From: DHVE2 group archaeon
Lineage (GTDB): Archaea > Thermoplasmatota > Thermoplasmata > Thermoplasmatales > Aciduliprofundaceae
NCBI GenBank assembly: GCA_015521465.1
Contig: WAOD01000053.1
Coordinates: 1 to 51,362 of the forward strand
DNA: 51,362 nt
Direction of reading: 5' to 3'
Below the pieces are notes generated by a model that did not search any database, had not been told where the DNA came from, and saw only the letters and a list, made by a program, of their open reading frames with translations. Below, piece after piece: positions 20,411 to 27,883 of the stretch; positions within the stretch are counted from its first letter, which is position 1; every line of letters begins with the position of its first letter. Both the position numbers and the translations under genes were made by a program.

Positions 20411-20420
20411 TTTATTATAC
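20411..20420 (+). promoter_or_regulatory. TATA box of the 127-aa gene
   Basis: TTTATTATAC centred 26 nt before ATG 20441. A GAGGAG lies only 2 nt before the ATG, too close for an SD, so a leaderless mRNA is likely. Confidence 0.45.
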
Positions 20421-20440
20421 CTTGTGGGAGATGAGGAGTT

Positions 20441-20824
20441 ATGAAGTACTGGAACGGGCACATCATCATGGACGGGATGTCATGGGGAGATCTTGATGGC
20501 GTGTGGGACGAAATGCTGCGCATGTTTTTTCAGGTTACAAGGCAGTTCAGGGACAATCCCGAGATGATAGACATATTGATTCACGAGAATATGGTGGATA
20601 TTAAGCATAACCGCAAACCAGAAGGTTTTAACAGGGATGGTAAGATGAGAATTGTGGTTCCCATAAGCGAGACTCCTGAATTTTTCGTGTATCGCGGTGT
20701 TTATAACGATGATGTGAGGATTGTAACCGAAAAAATAAGTGAGTTTTTGGCCAAGAAGGGAATAAAGCACAGTGTTGAGTGGAATGATATGCTTCTGTTT
20801 AGAATTAAAAAGAGGCGCAGGTAA
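20441..20824 (+). CDS. Unrecognised 127-residue protein paired with a CBS protein
   Basis: I do not recognise the family. The protein is soluble, with an N-terminal aromatic/acidic segment (MSWGDLDGVWDEMLRMFF), a central basic loop (KHNRKPEGF), a strand MRIVVPISETPEFFVYRG and a helix before a basic RIKKRRR end. It has no Cys motif and no membrane helix. The stop overlaps the ATG of the next CBS-domain gene (TAATG), so the two are translationally coupled and probably work together, for example as a ligand-controlled pair (inference). Confidence 0.7.
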   Translation: MKYWNGHIIMDGMSWGDLDGVWDEMLRMFFQVTRQFRDNPEMIDILIHENMVDIKHNRKPEGFNRDGKMRIVVPISETPEFFVYRGVYNDDVRIVTEKISEFLAKKGIKHSVEWNDMLLFRIKKRRR

Positions 20825-21300
20825 TGAAAGTTAAAGATGTAATGGAAAGAAAAGTGCTCGCAATCAAGCCACATACTACTTTGAAAGAGGCAGCCAAGGT
20901 GCTGGTTGAGAATAACATAAATGGTGTTCCCGTGGTTGACGATGAAAATCGCATTGTGGGATTGCTAACCATGGGGGACATAATTCACCACATTCGCAGT
21001 AGAATGGAAGCTCTGGGCATCGTTCTTGCACCCGGTCCTTTTGACGTGGTTGACCTTTATTTTTTAGAACCCAATTTTCTGGAGAACAAGGATGCAATAA
21101 AGGAAGTTGCAAATGACCCTGTAAGCGAGGTTATGAAAAAGCGTTTTCACCATGTACACGAGGACGATGAGCTGGAAGATGCAATATCGCTTTTAAGCAA
21201 AAAGGACATTTCTGTTTTGCCGGTGGTAGACTCAAAAATGCATGTTCTTGGTATTGTAACCCGTGGCGATATTCTTCGGGTAATAGCGGGTGAAAAATAA
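20824..21300 (+). CDS. CBS-domain pair protein
   Basis: 158 residues made almost entirely of two CBS motifs that together form one Bateman module binding adenosyl ligands such as AMP, ATP or SAM. CBS1 spans about 1-60 (VKDVMERKVLAIKPHTTLKEAA, NGVPVVDDENRIVGLLTMGDI) and CBS2 about 98-158 (PVSEVMKKRFHHV, ISVLPVVDSKMHVLGIVTRGDIL). A 35-residue linker containing LEPNFLENKDAI separates them. No effector domain is attached. It is translationally coupled to the upstream unknown gene and probably regulates it or another enzyme. Confidence 0.9.
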   Translation: MKVKDVMERKVLAIKPHTTLKEAAKVLVENNINGVPVVDDENRIVGLLTMGDIIHHIRSRMEALGIVLAPGPFDVVDLYFLEPNFLENKDAIKEVANDPVSEVMKKRFHHVHEDDELEDAISLLSKKDISVLPVVDSKMHVLGIVTRGDILRVIAGEK

Positions 21301-21328
21301 CGGATAAAGAAAATAGCAAAAAATAAAA

Positions 21329-22174
21329 TCATATAAAATTCCCTATTATGTAAGCCATAACAAGTCCGGCGGTTATATATATTATGAATGGTATTTTTGG
21401 CTGGACCCATACTCTATCTCTGCCTATTTTTTTGAGTTTTTCCAGGTCTTCTTTTTCGTGAGGTTTTGGATGCACGTACAAAACGTGCTCCCCGTTATCT
21501 ACTCTCTCCATTAGCCATACGTGCTCTTTATCCACTCTCTCAATGGGTATTCTGTATCCTATGAACATCTCTGGAAATCCCACATCTACCCTTGAAAGAT
21601 TTCGCAAGAGCAGGAATAACAGGTAAAAAGCAGCGGCAATTGCAGAGTAAAGGAGAACCAGAAGAACGAATGGGAATGTTATCTCTACAATGTTCAGGTA
21701 TGCAGGGGTGAACAGGGGCAAACCCAAAAACGAGGGGTATAGTGGTTGAAGAATAGCCACGGTCATTAAGGCTCTAACATCCGCGCGTCCCCGAATTACA
21801 CCTCCAACGTGCAGAAGTTTTATGAACAGCAGCATAACGAACATAACTATGAATGGGTACACATCCTGAGTTTGGAAAAGGGGATATATAAACAATGCTC
21901 CGGCGATTCCATATAGCACGTACCTTACCCATTTATGGTCCCATTCAAAAAACCACTCATAAAAAATTATTATGGATGGAGCAAATGCTATCATGGATGA
22001 TAAGTTGGGGAATTGAAGTATATTATAGGCTATTGCAAAAAATCCCAGTATGAACCATACTTCTGCGTTTATCAGCCTCTCTTTGTAGTCGGAGTATGAG
22101 GCGTATAGGAAAAATGGCAGGGCAGTGACTAACCTAAGGAGGTCTATTGTTTCATTAGGTAGCAGAGACATCAT
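21329..22174 (-). CDS. Archaeal prepilin/pre-archaellin peptidase (A24 family)
   Basis: A 281-residue polytopic membrane aspartyl protease. The first catalytic Asp lies in YASYSDYKERLI after the first helix, and the second is in the GxAD motif VIRGRADVRALM near residue 130. About six to seven hydrophobic helices are visible, including a C-terminal one (IPFIIYITAGLVMAYII). Between residues about 190 and 255 is a cytoplasmic loop with GYRIPIERVDKEHVW. Such enzymes remove class III signal peptides from archaellins and pilins. This is consistent with the CheF-like gene 3 kb away, but no pilin gene is in the window. FlaK/ArlK versus general PibD/EppA cannot be decided. Confidence 0.8.
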   Translation of the reverse strand: MMSLLPNETIDLLRLVTALPFFLYASYSDYKERLINAEVWFILGFFAIAYNILQFPNLSSMIAFAPSIIIFYEWFFEWDHKWVRYVLYGIAGALFIYPLFQTQDVYPFIVMFVMLLFIKLLHVGGVIRGRADVRALMTVAILQPLYPSFLGLPLFTPAYLNIVEITFPFVLLVLLYSAIAAAFYLLFLLLRNLSRVDVGFPEMFIGYRIPIERVDKEHVWLMERVDNGEHVLYVHPKPHEKEDLEKLKKIGRDRVWVQPKIPFIIYITAGLVMAYIIGNFI

Positions 22175-22202
22175 ATCATAATCATGGCAGAGAATAAAAA
22201 CT

Positions 22203-22721
22203 TTACCTTTCCAAAATCACAAAGTTTTTGTATCTCCTAACCAGTTTGAACCCATGTCTCAGATAATACTTGTAAGCTTTAATATCCTCAAAAGTTACCA
22301 CGGTAAGCTTCCTTTTCATACTTTCCGCTGTTTTTGAGCTAATGTCGAGTGCGTGTTTTCCAATGCCTTGTCCCCTTGCTTTTTCACTTACCATAAAAAA
22401 TTCAAGGTAAATTCTATCCCTCATGTCTTCGGGAATCCACCATGTATCCTTCCCTTGGAACATGTACACCAATGCGAAGGTGGCTATTATTTTCCCAGAA
22501 TAATCCCTCATGATGTACATTTCATCAAATTCAGTTTCAAGACGATATCTGAGAAATTGCCCGTAGGCTTTGGCAAATTCCTTGAAATCTTTGGTGGAAG
22601 GCTTTTTTTCTAACCATTCAAGTCTAGGATATTTTCCAGAAGTGCTTTGGTATATTACAAATACAAAATTGAGAATTTCCTTGTATTGCTGAACTGGATT
22701 GCGTATCTTTTTAAATTCCAT
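22203..22721 (-). CDS. GNAT-family N-acetyltransferase
   Basis: A 172-residue GNAT. The C-terminal half carries the acetyl-CoA-binding motif ARGQGIGKHALDISSK after the strand IYLEFFMVS, then KLTVVTFEDIKAYKYYLRHGFKLVRRY, the typical closing strand-helix-GF. The N-terminal half has the acceptor-side helix and DYSGKIIATFALVYMF. The acceptor substrate is unknown. It follows the prepilin peptidase gene in reverse order on the same strand (28 nt apart) and is divergent from ftsZ. Confidence 0.85.
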   Translation of the reverse strand: MEFKKIRNPVQQYKEILNFVFVIYQSTSGKYPRLEWLEKKPSTKDFKEFAKAYGQFLRYRLETEFDEMYIMRDYSGKIIATFALVYMFQGKDTWWIPEDMRDRIYLEFFMVSEKARGQGIGKHALDISSKTAESMKRKLTVVTFEDIKAYKYYLRHGFKLVRRYKNFVILER

Positions 22722-22838
22722 AGTTGCTAATTCTCTTTGGGGTATATTATCTCTTTGGGTTTCTCTCGTGATGTTTATGCAACGCTGTACAGAGCAAGCT
22801 TCGCAGGTGGTAATTTTTCAGGAAATGTTTAAGTAGTA

Positions 22839-22861
22839 TGACATCATAGTGATGTTTGTCA
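22839..22861. promoter_or_regulatory. Imperfect palindrome at the ftsZ promoter
   Basis: TGACATCA-tag-TGATGtttGTCA forms an inverted repeat with a small asymmetric bulge. It lies just downstream of a TATA-like TGTTTAAGTA and spans the predicted transcription start of ftsZ. The position suits a repressor operator. Confidence 0.3.
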
Positions 22862-22872
22862 GACAAATATGT

Positions 22873-22878
22873 GAGGTG
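22873..22878 (+). promoter_or_regulatory. Ribosome binding site of ftsZ
   Basis: GAGGTG seven nt before ATG 22886. It decides the start against the upstream TTG at 22856 used by the ORF track. Confidence 0.6.
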
Positions 22879-22885
22879 TTGTCAG

Positions 22886-23926
22886 ATGGGATGGGATAGT
22901 ATAATAAAAGAGGCCCTATCGGAAGGGCCAAAATATTCCAGTGATTTCAGGGTTAAAATAATTGGAGTTGGTGGAGGTGGAACCAACAGTATATACAGGC
23001 TTTCTAAGATGGGGATCAATGTGGACATGATTGCGATAAACACAGACGAGAGGCATATAATGTCTCTTGACCTGCCTAAGAAGGTAATTATTGGAAAGAA
23101 CATTACAAAGGGCAGTGGCCTTGGTGGCAACATGGGTTTGGGTGAGACCGTTGCAAGGCAAGCTTCCAAAGCCCTGTACAAGTTTGTGGACGGTGCGGAT
23201 CTCATATTTGTTCTTTCCGCTCTTGGTGGCGGCACCGGTGGCGGTGTTGGGCCCGTGGTGGCGGAACTTGCAAGGAAGTCAAAGGCTCTCGTGGTGTCCA
23301 TAGTTACCATGCCTTTCAAGGCAGAAGGTAAAAACAGGTGGAACAATGCTAAGATTGCCCTTGAGAAGTTTAGAGAAGTGTCCAATACTGTAGTGGTTCT
23401 TGATAACAACAGGCTATTGGAGTTCGCACCCAACATATCATTTTCCAAGGCGTTCATGGCTATGGATGTGTTGGTCGGTGATTTGATAAAAAATGTCGTG
23501 GAAACTGTTAATGAGCCATCTTTCATGAACATTGATTTCTCTGACCTGAGGACTGTGATGCACAAGGGTGGAACATCCACCGTTCTCTATGGTGAAGGAG
23601 AGTATTATTCCCCAGAGGATGCAGTGGTGGACGCTCTGAACAATCCTCTGATGGATATTGACTATCGTGGAGCCACAGGAGCTCTAATCCACATAACAGG
23701 TGGTCCAAATATGACTCTCAGGATGGTTTATAAGATTAGTGAGGGTATAACTGCCAACATAAGGGACGACGCGGAAGTAAAAATCGGTGCAAGAATAGAC
23801 GAGCGTTACAGGAACAAGATAAAAATCACGACGATTCTAACGGGCGTTCACACTCCTTATGTGCCGGAGAGAAGCTACCTGATGCAGGGTTCCAGTATGG
23901 GTTCCCTTCTACCTATGATTATGTGA
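22886..23926 (+). CDS. ftsZ: Cell division GTPase FtsZ
   Basis: Tubulin-fold GTPase that forms the division ring. The nucleotide motifs are VKIIGVGGGGTNSI near residue 25, the tubulin signature ALGGGTGGGVGP near 112 (last Ser replaced by Gly), and the T7-loop catalytic region MNIDFSDLRTVM near 215. The C-terminal domain ends near 330 with a short tail MQGSSMGSLLPMIM and lacks a long disordered linker. The 346-residue length is typical of archaeal FtsZ. The start is set by GAGGTG. Only one ftsZ is in the window; FtsZ1 or FtsZ2 type is not assigned. It stands alone, upstream of the ribosomal operon leader. Confidence 0.95.
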   Translation: MGWDSIIKEALSEGPKYSSDFRVKIIGVGGGGTNSIYRLSKMGINVDMIAINTDERHIMSLDLPKKVIIGKNITKGSGLGGNMGLGETVARQASKALYKFVDGADLIFVLSALGGGTGGGVGPVVAELARKSKALVVSIVTMPFKAEGKNRWNNAKIALEKFREVSNTVVVLDNNRLLEFAPNISFSKAFMAMDVLVGDLIKNVVETVNEPSFMNIDFSDLRTVMHKGGTSTVLYGEGEYYSPEDAVVDALNNPLMDIDYRGATGALIHITGGPNMTLRMVYKISEGITANIRDDAEVKIGARIDERYRNKIKITTILTGVHTPYVPERSYLMQGSSMGSLLPMIM

Positions 23927-24017
23927 TTTTTCACTTTTTTCACATCTATTTTTCCAGAAAAATTTATGATTTTTCGTTTTTTCTAATATTTCTTTAGGTT
24001 TTACACAATCCGAATTC

Positions 24018-24026
24018 TTTATATAG
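24018..24026 (+). promoter_or_regulatory. TATA box of the ribosomal super-operon
   Basis: TTTATATAG centred at about 24022. A start about 26 nt on (near 24048) would place the RNA 5' end directly before the closing stem of the structured leader. Confidence 0.55.
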
Positions 24027-24047
24027 TGAATTCCATTACACTCCAAA

Positions 24048-24196
24048 AGATTAGCCAGACGCTCTGGGCAAACCCCTTGTATGGAATCCCAAAGCAGTAA
24101 CCCGCTGGGATCAGGGGTGCCCGCGTTCGGAGCCAAACGGTGATTTTGGTTCCGTGAGGAAGCGTCACGGCTAATAAGCGACGAGGTGAATCGAAA
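24048..24196 (+). ncRNA. Structured 5' leader of the rpl3 operon, candidate cis-regulatory RNA
   Basis: About 149 nt of untranslated RNA between the predicted start and the L3 ATG, G+C-rich against A/T-rich flanks. Pairings read by eye: closing stem TTAGCC (24051-56)/GGCTAA (24169-74). A long compound hairpin pairs ACGC/GCGT, GGGC/GCCC, ACCCCT/AGGGGT and ATCCCA/TGGGAT (24059-24126). A 10-bp hairpin pairs CGGAGCCAAA (24128-137) with TTTGGTTCCG (24145-154). A competing hairpin CCGTGA (24152-157)/TCACGG (24165-170) would break both the closing stem and the base of the 10-bp hairpin. GAGGTGA at 24183-24189 is the L3 ribosome binding site. The layout suggests a two-state regulator such as autogenous r-protein control; no known riboswitch class was recognised. 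Confidence 0.55.
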
Positions 24197-25204
24197 ATGG
24201 GAAGTGCACATCATCCGAGACGTGGCTCTATGGCGTATTATCCACGTAAAAGAGCAAAAAGTATTGTACCGAGGATACGAACGTGGCCCGAGATAGAGGA
24301 CGGTCCACGCATTCAGGGATTTGCAGGTTACAAGGCGGGAATGACGCATGTTCTGACTGTTGATTGGCGCAAGAAGAGCACCACTGCCGGGCAGGAAATA
24401 AGAACTCCCGTAACGGTTATAGAAGTTCCGCCCATGAAAGTGGCAGGTGTGCGTTTTTACATTAGGGATATGTATGGTCTTAAAAGTGCTGGAGAGGTGT
24501 GGGCTGAAAACCTGGATGAAGAGCTCAAAAGGCGTTTGCCCATGCCAAAGAAATCCCGTGGTAAAGCGCCTGCGGATTTTGATGAGGTTCGCGTAATTGC
24601 CTACACACAACCCAAGCTCGTCAGCGGTGTTCCCAAGAAAGTTCCCGACATAATGGAAATCAGAGTTGGTGGAGGCACTCTGGAAGAAAGGAAGAATTAC
24701 GCTATGGATCTTCTTGGCAAGGAAATAAAGTTTTCAGATTTCAGGGCGGATGGTAAATTTGTGGATGTCCTTGCAATCACGAAGGGCAAGGGTTTTCAGG
24801 GGCATATTAAAAGGTTTGGAGTAAAGCTTTTGAATCACAAAAATAGTAAACACAGGCGCATGATAGGGACATTGGGGCCATGGCATCCTGACTGGGTTAG
24901 GTATACTGTACCACAGGCCGGTCAAACGGGTTATCATCAGAGAACGGAGTACAACAAAAGGGTAATCAAATTTGTTGATTTTGTGGATGAAAATGGAGAG
25001 AAAAAGTTGGCTATGGATGTAAATCCTGAAGGCGGCTTTTTGCATTATGGTGAAATTAGAAATCCTTATGTTCTCGTGCATGGTTCTGTCCCCGGTCCAG
25101 CAAAGCGTCTTGTTAAGTTCCGAGATCCTGTAAGGCAGGTTTTGGATGACGTTGATGGTGTAGAAGTTGTTCACATTTCCAGAGAATCCAAGCAGGGGGT
25201 GTGA
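24197..25204 (+). CDS. rpl3: Ribosomal protein uL3
   Basis: First gene of the ribosomal super-operon; binds 23S rRNA early in 50S assembly. 335 residues in the archaeal long form, starting GSAHHPRRGSMAYYPRKRA, with GFAGYKAGMTHV, the KGKGFQGHIKRFGV central loop and GHQ-like QAGQTGYHQRTEYNKR. GAGGTGA 7 nt before the ATG fixes the start. It is preceded by the structured leader described separately and followed 3 nt later by rpl4. Confidence 0.97.
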   Translation: MGSAHHPRRGSMAYYPRKRAKSIVPRIRTWPEIEDGPRIQGFAGYKAGMTHVLTVDWRKKSTTAGQEIRTPVTVIEVPPMKVAGVRFYIRDMYGLKSAGEVWAENLDEELKRRLPMPKKSRGKAPADFDEVRVIAYTQPKLVSGVPKKVPDIMEIRVGGGTLEERKNYAMDLLGKEIKFSDFRADGKFVDVLAITKGKGFQGHIKRFGVKLLNHKNSKHRRMIGTLGPWHPDWVRYTVPQAGQTGYHQRTEYNKRVIKFVDFVDENGEKKLAMDVNPEGGFLHYGEIRNPYVLVHGSVPGPAKRLVKFRDPVRQVLDDVDGVEVVHISRESKQGV

Positions 25205-25207
25205 TAA

Positions 25208-25969
25208 ATGAAAGTTAATGTGTACACACTGGAAGGCGGTGTCAAGGGACAGGTGGACCTTCCCAAGTTCTTTGAGTATCCTTACCGGCCAGACTTAATA
25301 AAGAGAGCTGTAAGGGTATTTCAGCTAAATAGAGTCCAACCCCATGGCGTTAAGTATCGTGCGGGGATGAAAGTTGCGGAGTCTTGGGGGCCCGGGCGTG
25401 GGGCATCCAAGATGGTTCCCAGGATAGGGGAGTCTTCCCGCGGTGGAAATATTCCAAATACTCGTGGTGGTAGGGCTGGACATCCTCCTACAACTAAAAA
25501 GGTTTGGAAGAGGGATATAAACAAGAAGGAGCGGCGCCTTGCAAAGTATTCTGCTTTGAGTGCCACAGCAAATAAGGCAATGGTTGTTGCTCGCGGTCAC
25601 AAGTTTAACGTTGAGCTTACTTTGCCTGTTGTCGTGGAGGATAGGTTTGAGGAAATAAGCAAGGTCAAAGATGCAATAGAAGTCCTGAAAAAACTTGGTG
25701 TTTACGATGATATTGTCCGTGCCAGTGTAAAACGTGTGCGCGCAGGTCACGGGAAGATGAGAGGTAGGAGATATAAGAAGAAAAAGAGCCTGTTGATTGT
25801 TGTCAACAATAAAGACAATGTGCTTAAGGGCTTCAAAAATCTTCCGGGTGTTGATGTCGTGAGGGCATCGGAACTGAACGCTGAAATTCTTGCGCCTGGG
25901 ACGCATGCGGGGAGATTAGCAATATTTACTGAAGGTGCTATCGAACAGGTTAGGGGGTGGAAAGAATGA
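25208..25969 (+). CDS. rpl4: Ribosomal protein uL4
   Basis: 253 residues, archaeal/eukaryotic type (L4/L1e). The long internal loop that reaches the exit tunnel is visible as GPGRGASKMVPRIGESSRGG with GRAGHPPTTKKVW. The C-terminal part has RGRRYKKKKSLLIVV-like sequence and LNAEILAPGTHAGRLAIFTEGAI. Its stop overlaps the L23 ATG by 4 nt. L4 is a known autogenous regulator in bacteria, which makes it one candidate ligand for the leader, but that is only inference here. Confidence 0.96.
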   Translation: MKVNVYTLEGGVKGQVDLPKFFEYPYRPDLIKRAVRVFQLNRVQPHGVKYRAGMKVAESWGPGRGASKMVPRIGESSRGGNIPNTRGGRAGHPPTTKKVWKRDINKKERRLAKYSALSATANKAMVVARGHKFNVELTLPVVVEDRFEEISKVKDAIEVLKKLGVYDDIVRASVKRVRAGHGKMRGRRYKKKKSLLIVVNNKDNVLKGFKNLPGVDVVRASELNAEILAPGTHAGRLAIFTEGAIEQVRGWKE

Positions 25970-26229
25970 CCTTTCATCCAACGGAAGTTATATTGAAGCC
26001 GTACGTTACTGAAAAAACATTGCTTATGATAGAAAAGGAGAACAAGCTCACGTTCATAGTTGCAAAGAATGCAACTAAGACACAGGTTCGCCATGCTGTG
26101 GAGAACCTTTTTGATGTGGAGGTCGAGAAGATCAATATAAATATTACCAAGTATGGTAAGAAGGCAATTGTGAAGTTGAAGAAAGACTACAGTGCCGAGG
26201 AACTCGGTATGAGGTTGGGCATATTCTGA
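25966..26229 (+). CDS. rpl23: Ribosomal protein uL23
   Basis: 87 residues at the tunnel exit, part of the docking site for SRP and the translocon. TEVILKPYVTEKTLLMIEKE and VENLFDVEVEKININITKYGKKA are family hallmarks. The track starts at GTG 25957; I use ATG 25966, which has GGGGGTGG just upstream and gives the usual short N-terminus. ATGA overlap with rpl4. Confidence 0.95.
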   Translation: MTFHPTEVILKPYVTEKTLLMIEKENKLTFIVAKNATKTQVRHAVENLFDVEVEKININITKYGKKAIVKLKKDYSAEELGMRLGIF

Positions 26230-26243
26230 TGAGGTGAGATGAT

Positions 26244-26948
26244 ATGGGTAAGAGGATAATTCCACAGCGTAGAGGTCGTGGAACCCTGAGGTATCGTGCT
26301 CCAAGTCACAGGTATGCGGGGAAGCCCCGGATACCTAAAGTGGATGGTAACAAAGGGTACGTGAAACGGCTGATTCATGATCCTGGCCACACAACTCCCC
26401 TGGCGGAGGTTGTGCTGGACAATGGCGAGAAATTTTTGATGCTGGCGCATCTTGGCATGTATGAAGGTCAGGAGATAGAGATAGGTCAGAATGCGCGGGT
26501 GGTACAGGGTAATATATTGCCTCTGGGTGAGATTCCAGATGGTGTTCCTGTTTACAATATTGAGAAGAACTACGGGGATGGGGGTAAGTTTGTCAGAAGC
26601 GGTGGCTCCTATGCGCAGGTAGTTACACATGGTGAGAAGGTTACTGTGCAAATGCCGTCTGGTGAGTTCAAATCTTTCGATCCTCGATGCAGGGCAGTCA
26701 TTGGGATAATTGCTGGTGGTGGTCGCAAGGAGAAGCCCATGCTCAAGGCGGGGAAGGTCTATCATGCATGGGGCTCAAAGGCCCGCAAGCATGTTCAAGT
26801 TCGCGGAGTTGCGATGAATGCGGTCAATCATCCTCATGGGGGTGGTAACCACCAGCATGTGGGTCGTCCAAGCACAGTGTCCAGGCATGCTCCGCCAGGT
26901 AGGAAAGTTGGAAGATTGTCTCCCAAGAAGAAAAAGAAGAAGAGGTGA
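26244..26948 (+). CDS. rpl2: Ribosomal protein uL2
   Basis: 234 residues, archaeal type with the start GKRIIPQRRGRGTLRYRAP. The peptidyl-transferase-proximal loop carries the conserved His in VRGVAMNAVNHPHGGGNH, and the C-terminus is lysine-rich. Preceded by GAGGTGA; 14 nt after rpl23. Confidence 0.97.
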   Translation: MGKRIIPQRRGRGTLRYRAPSHRYAGKPRIPKVDGNKGYVKRLIHDPGHTTPLAEVVLDNGEKFLMLAHLGMYEGQEIEIGQNARVVQGNILPLGEIPDGVPVYNIEKNYGDGGKFVRSGGSYAQVVTHGEKVTVQMPSGEFKSFDPRCRAVIGIIAGGGRKEKPMLKAGKVYHAWGSKARKHVQVRGVAMNAVNHPHGGGNHQHVGRPSTVSRHAPPGRKVGRLSPKKKKKKR

Positions 26949-26953
26949 ATTAG

Positions 26954-27415
26954 ATGGCTAAGAAGCTAATTACTAATGCAAAGGCTGCAAGGAGGAAGAA
27001 GAGGAAGAGGCGTACTGTAGCTATGGGGAGGATGAAGGAGTTCTCTTACAGGGGTTATTCTTTGGAAGAACTTCAAAAAATGACTTTCGATGAATTTGCT
27101 GAGATAATCCCTGCTCGTGGCCGCAGGACTCTCAAGCGCGGCTGGGATGAAGAGCGTATGAAAGTGGTCAGAAAAATAATGAAGTCCAGTGGGGATAAGG
27201 CAGTTCGCACGCACAGGCGCGATCTGATAATTCTGCCTCAGTTTGTGGGTAAAAAAGTTGCTGTTTACAATGGCAAAGAATTCGTTGAAGTGGATATTAA
27301 GCCAGAGATGATCGGTCATTATCTTGGTGAGTTTGCTCTTACCCGCAGGGAAGTCAAGCATAGCGGTCCTGGTGTGGGTGCAACCCGCAGCAGCAAGTTC
27401 GTGCCGCTGAAGTGA
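26954..27415 (+). CDS. rps19: Ribosomal protein uS19
   Basis: 153 residues in the archaeal/eukaryotic S15-like form with a basic, lysine-rich N-terminal extension. Conserved core: THRRDLIILPQFVGKKVAVYNGKEF, then IGHYLGEFALTR and the GVGATRSSKF tail that contacts the decoding head. Five nt after rpl2. Confidence 0.96.
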   Translation: MAKKLITNAKAARRKKRKRRTVAMGRMKEFSYRGYSLEELQKMTFDEFAEIIPARGRRTLKRGWDEERMKVVRKIMKSSGDKAVRTHRRDLIILPQFVGKKVAVYNGKEFVEVDIKPEMIGHYLGEFALTRREVKHSGPGVGATRSSKFVPLK

Positions 27416-27425
27416 GGTGATAAAT

Positions 27426-27881
27426 ATGCCTTACAGTATAAAAGTGGATGGAGAAAAATATGTAAAGGCCTTCGGGAGAAATTTACCACTCTCCTTGAAG
27501 GATTCCGTCAATATTTGCCGTACTTTGAAGGGTATGCGCTTAGAGGATGCTAAAGATTATCTGGAAGATGTTATCAAGAAGAAGAGGGCCGTGCCTTACT
27601 TCCGGTACCTTGATTCTATTTCACACAGGAAGGGTATGGGTCCTGGAAGATATCCGGTAAAAGAAGCTAAATATATTCTCAAGGTTCTGGAAAATGCCGA
27701 GGCTAATGCTGAGGACAAGGAACTTGATATGGATAACTTATTTATCATGCATATTGCGGCGCATAAGGGAGAAGTATACAAAAGATACACTCCTCGAGCA
27801 ATGGGTCGTTCAACAGAGATAAGGCGAGATAGGGTTCATATAGAGGTCATATTGGAAGAACGTGAGGAAAAGGAGGAATGA
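27426..27881 (+). CDS. rpl22: Ribosomal protein uL22
   Basis: 151 residues. Core motifs are RNLPLSLKDSVNICRTLKGM, the tunnel-wall beta hairpin region PGRYPVKEAKYILKVLENAEANA and GRSTEIRRDRVHIEVILEE. The start is ATG 27426, 5 nt after GAGGTGA, instead of GTG 27417. Confidence 0.95.
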   Translation: MPYSIKVDGEKYVKAFGRNLPLSLKDSVNICRTLKGMRLEDAKDYLEDVIKKKRAVPYFRYLDSISHRKGMGPGRYPVKEAKYILKVLENAEANAEDKELDMDNLFIMHIAAHKGEVYKRYTPRAMGRSTEIRRDRVHIEVILEEREEKEE

Positions 27882-27883
27882 TC

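Noticed and set aside
22882-23580. 232-aa open frame on the minus strand inside ftsZ
   Set aside because: Antisense shadow of a strongly conserved gene; composition is low-complexity and has no recognisable domain.
24048-24196. tRNA, SRP RNA or RNase P RNA in the rpl3 leader
   Set aside because: No cloverleaf, no SRP helix 8 signature and no RNase P conserved core were found by eye.
23909-24610. 233-aa minus-strand frame spanning the rpl3 leader and gene start
   Set aside because: It overlaps the structured leader and conserved uL3 sequence; no family features and no ribosome binding site. The leader is better explained as RNA.
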